From positions 17,049,387-17,113,386 of the forward strand of contig OU612069.1 in NCBI GenBank assembly GCA_914767715.1: a stretch of DNA of 64,000 nucleotides, read 5' to 3'. Positions 60,886-64,000 of the stretch are shown piece after piece. The translations under genes and the position numbers were made by a program. This DNA comes from Membranipora membranacea (lineage: Eukaryota; Bryozoa; Gymnolaemata; Cheilostomatida; Membraniporidae). Under the pieces are notes generated by a model. The model saw only the letters and a list, made by a program, of their open reading frames with translations, was not told the origin of the DNA and did not search any database. Each line of letters starts with the position of its first letter. The stretch's first letter is position 1.

Positions 60886-63800
60886 AGAAACCAGATATTT
60901 GAAATCATCATAAATTCTGATCTAGAAAAATTTAATTCTATATTGCCCGAATTCCGTTAAAATAAACACATTTTTTTGAGCACTTATAGCTAGGTGTCTT
61001 CTGGACTAATGTTGTGTTTTTAATGGAAATATGAGATGGATTAAAGTCTCCTCTAGCCTTGTTTTGCCATTAGGGCATGAAAACCTTAGCAAAATTAATG
61101 TTCTAAAGTCTGCTACAAACAGGCAACTATACGCGGATCTCATCAGTTTTACACTCAAATTTCAGACTCAACGTTTTGCATATTGAAGGACAGATTCACG
61201 TTGTATCTAAGTTGTTCTCACCAAATCTCTGAGATATAGGGTGGACGGGGATTCGAAACAAAATGTTGCTCTTCCTGCCAGCCTATAGAAAAATATGCAG
61301 CAATAGCAAAACCGTCCTGAATTGGGTAGAGGGCAATGATCAAGGAAAATGTAGTCACTTAATAAATTCAGGGATTAGTGGTTTAATACGCAGCATGGAT
61401 GTTTTTGGGGATACTAAATCAGTATACAAACTTGTCTTTGTCTATAGTTGTGTCAGTAATCTGATCTAGCTATAATTCTGCTCTGGCTGACGTCCCAGTA
61501 ACGGCCTTTAAAAACTCAGGCAAGCTATTTGTCAAATGTTTACAAGTGGTTGGCTGTAGCGTTACTAAACTTTTGGACCAATTAAATATGAGAAATTGTT
61601 TCCAGCAATCATACATAAATTCCCATAAGCTTTTTCAGGGCCTGATATGTTCCCTTAATCCATGAATATATATATCAGTGCATTTAGCTGTAGTTGTTTC
61701 CTGCTCTCATCTGGTAAAAGGTTAATGTGTTGGTACGATCACATTTTATTCATTTGTCAATCTAGAAGCTTCCTTGTTGTGCAATATTTTCAGATATTTA
61801 TTAGGACCCTTTATGCGTACAGGTCATGCTTTACATTGAGCTAACAGTAAGCTGTTGTTCGATGCTATCAATGCAAAAAATCTGTGGTGTTAGAGCATGC
61901 TGGGTTTGCTTGTTATGCCGGTATGAGGACGTTAATTCTTAGTCATTAGGTACATATTGAAGAAACTTTCATTTTAGTTTAACATACACATTGTTTACTG
62001 CTCCATCGAAACAATCCTTACTGATGTTGCTTGAATTGGATAACAAATAGGTCACAGCTGTCAAATGAATGAAATAAAATTAGAATGATGAAGGATGAAA
62101 AGCAACTGTGGTAACAACATTTCTTGACTTATAGTTATCTGTTGGTTGTTAATGTATCTTTCATGTTAGAGAGGTTGGAAATATGGCCTTGAATGTGAAA
62201 TATGACAACTTCTGGGTGTCGGGAAAACATCACATTTCACTTTCAATTTGGTATGACAATGGTACATTATAACTCATTGTAATAGATTGTCTTTGCTATT
62301 GTCTTGAGCTCGTAATTCTGAATCACGATAGTGTGAAAAGTGACCACAAAGGTGAATTGTATACATAAAAAAAATTCCACCTAGCCTGAGACGGCGGTTA
62401 AAATATACCCATCCTATCTTATATCTTTTATCTATATCATGCTGTGTTGTAACAATATTAATAATTTAGTGGAAGAGTGCTTGTTTGGTTACGAATTAGG
62501 AGACAAGGTTATCAAGCTTATCAAGCTTGTCAAGTCAGGCTAAGATGAAATGTCAGTGTGGCTGTATTCATAAATCAAGAAAATCAATTCATTCATATGA
62601 CAAAGCTATGCCTCGCACGACCTGTTTTGTTACCTGCATAAATGCTATGCACAAATGATGCACTGCAGGCTAAACTGACTATTGCAGTTTCTCTATCAAT
62701 TGTCTTGTTACCAATCAGTCACATCACATACTTGAAGGCAATCACCCAGGAAGTTTGAGAGGCCATAACTTCCTCAATATTTGGATTCTAAAGCTGGAAT
62801 TCACTCACATGATAGATTAAAATATGGAGACTAAGATGTGATACGAAAGAGCAGCCTCAAACTAAGTATTTAAGTTTCCATCCTTCATTCCTGAGGTGAC
62901 TTAATGTTTTGATATTAGAAATTGTTCTATTTTAAATTAAGCTCTAATCCCATAATTGCTAAAGTACAGTGCAGCTTTTAATAACCAACCATATATTTGC
63001 ATAACAATAGATTTAAACTCAGACCATCATACCATTTTTAAAAACATCAGTGTCATTTGAGTTGCCAGGCACATCCGTAACAAAGAATTTAAACTTTATA
63101 CCTTCATACCTTCTCCTATTCTAATTTATGGAGTTTTAAGCCTACACTATTTGATACTATGCAACATATGATCGCACTCAATGACACTCAATCACAACAC
63201 GATTCTGTGATTTAAACACCTTCTATACTATCTAATTAATACTTAGCGGCTGAATAAACTAATGTTTGTAAGTTTATAATTATTGCCAGCTTTTATTCAA
63301 TCTGTTCTATTTTTATGTCACAAGCTTACTATTTATATACCGTTATCAATGTCATGACATTTTGTTAATTGACCTATTTACATACACACACATTTTAATC
63401 ACACTTTCCTTATTATACAGGGTACAATAATAAAAGGAAGAATTCAACATCACTTCACTATAGTTGCCATCGTTCAGTCCACAAGAATTAAACCTGTACA
63501 CTTATGATGCCACAGTAAGGAAAAGGTCCTTTCTTTGAACATGCTGAATAGTTTGGTGTAGGATTCTGGGTTTGATTTATGACTAAGCTGGCTTGCTTCA
63601 AGATCAATCATTTGATCCCTTTGACCATGGTGTCTGACTTGCTTGGCTTATGGGCCTCCAATTCGGAGTCATCTTCAATTCTTTGTTCGACTCCTCAATG
63701 CTCTTTTGAATTTAAATGGTCATGGGCTTCACATTGTAGACCCTACCAACTTGATAGTCGGCTTCATAGACTTTGGTACCGTTCCTGCTATTTAGCAGTT

Positions 63801-64000
63801 GCCTTAAGAAGGTTGTCCTTTCTCTATTTTGGGACATACATTGGAAAATAGAGTTAAAATTGCTTCTCCCAGACAAAAATCAGCCCAGTACAAAAACACT
63901 TTCAATGATTAGTATGTTAAGCATTGAAAACTCTTTGGGACATGGTTTTGGATATAATTTCTGTGTACTAGATGCTCATCTAGGTCGATTTTCGACTGAT
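60886..64000. other. Duplicated intergenic sequence to window end; no gene seen
   Basis: Counterpart of 9369-13379 without the hAT-like element (empty site about 63385-63392). Short open frames are unrecognised. Confidence 0.5.

Larger units (their letters stand above)
47737..64000. repeat. Right copy of the large direct segmental duplication
   Basis: Counterpart of 444-13379 and truncated by the window end. Carries the same U2-SINE and tRNA-SINE at equivalent places but has an empty site where the left copy has the hAT-like element. It also has small unique insertions (for example about 63205-63300). Confidence 0.93.

Overview
The window comes from a eukaryote, most likely an invertebrate animal. 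PCID2 is spread over 12 exons with GT-AG introns and is collinear with human PCID2. Spacers are AT-rich and full of tRNA-headed and U2-snRNA-headed SINEs, foldback elements and minisatellites. I cannot name the species. There are no bacterial operons and no CRISPR array.

Layout. (1) About 0.3-13.4 kb holds a minus-strand gene for a nucleotidyltransferase/DUF294-like protein with a long TPR array, plus its upstream flank. (2) About 47.7-64.0 kb holds a direct duplicate of that block, in the same orientation and about 47-51 kb downstream, running off the window end. The flanks match closely by eye, including shared old SINE insertions. The left copy alone carries a 936-bp hAT-like insertion with a perfect 8-bp target duplication. 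The left gene has 9 full TPR units and ends in a hydrophobic tail anchor. The right gene has 41 full units, grown by recent higher-order amplification, and ends without an anchor.

(3) About 13.4-19.3 kb has no recognisable gene. It holds a third U2-SINE, a short tandem duplication and minisatellites. (4) 19.4-19.9 kb carries an inverted, decayed copy of PCID2 exon 10 with part of its upstream intron. (5) 21.07-28.90 kb is PCID2 on the minus strand, reconstructed in full (12 exons, 400 aa); it encodes a TREX-2 mRNA-export subunit. (6) 30.0-30.5 kb is the 3' end of a non-LTR retrotransposon ORF. (7) 33.08-42.58 kb is a plus-strand protein-kinase-like gene of about 11 exons. It shows a Gly-rich loop, DFG and APE motifs and an acidic tail, but also a frameshift in the C-lobe, a phase break and no intact HRD motif. 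It may be a decaying gene, a pseudokinase or a region with assembly errors. (8) 42.6-47.7 kb is intergenic with dispersed repeats and a 16-bp minisatellite.

The genes do not form a pathway. The most noteworthy object is the duplicated NTase-DUF294-TPR gene pair: a putative enzymatic or regulatory head on a fast-evolving repeat array whose length and C-terminal anchoring differ between neighbouring paralogs.
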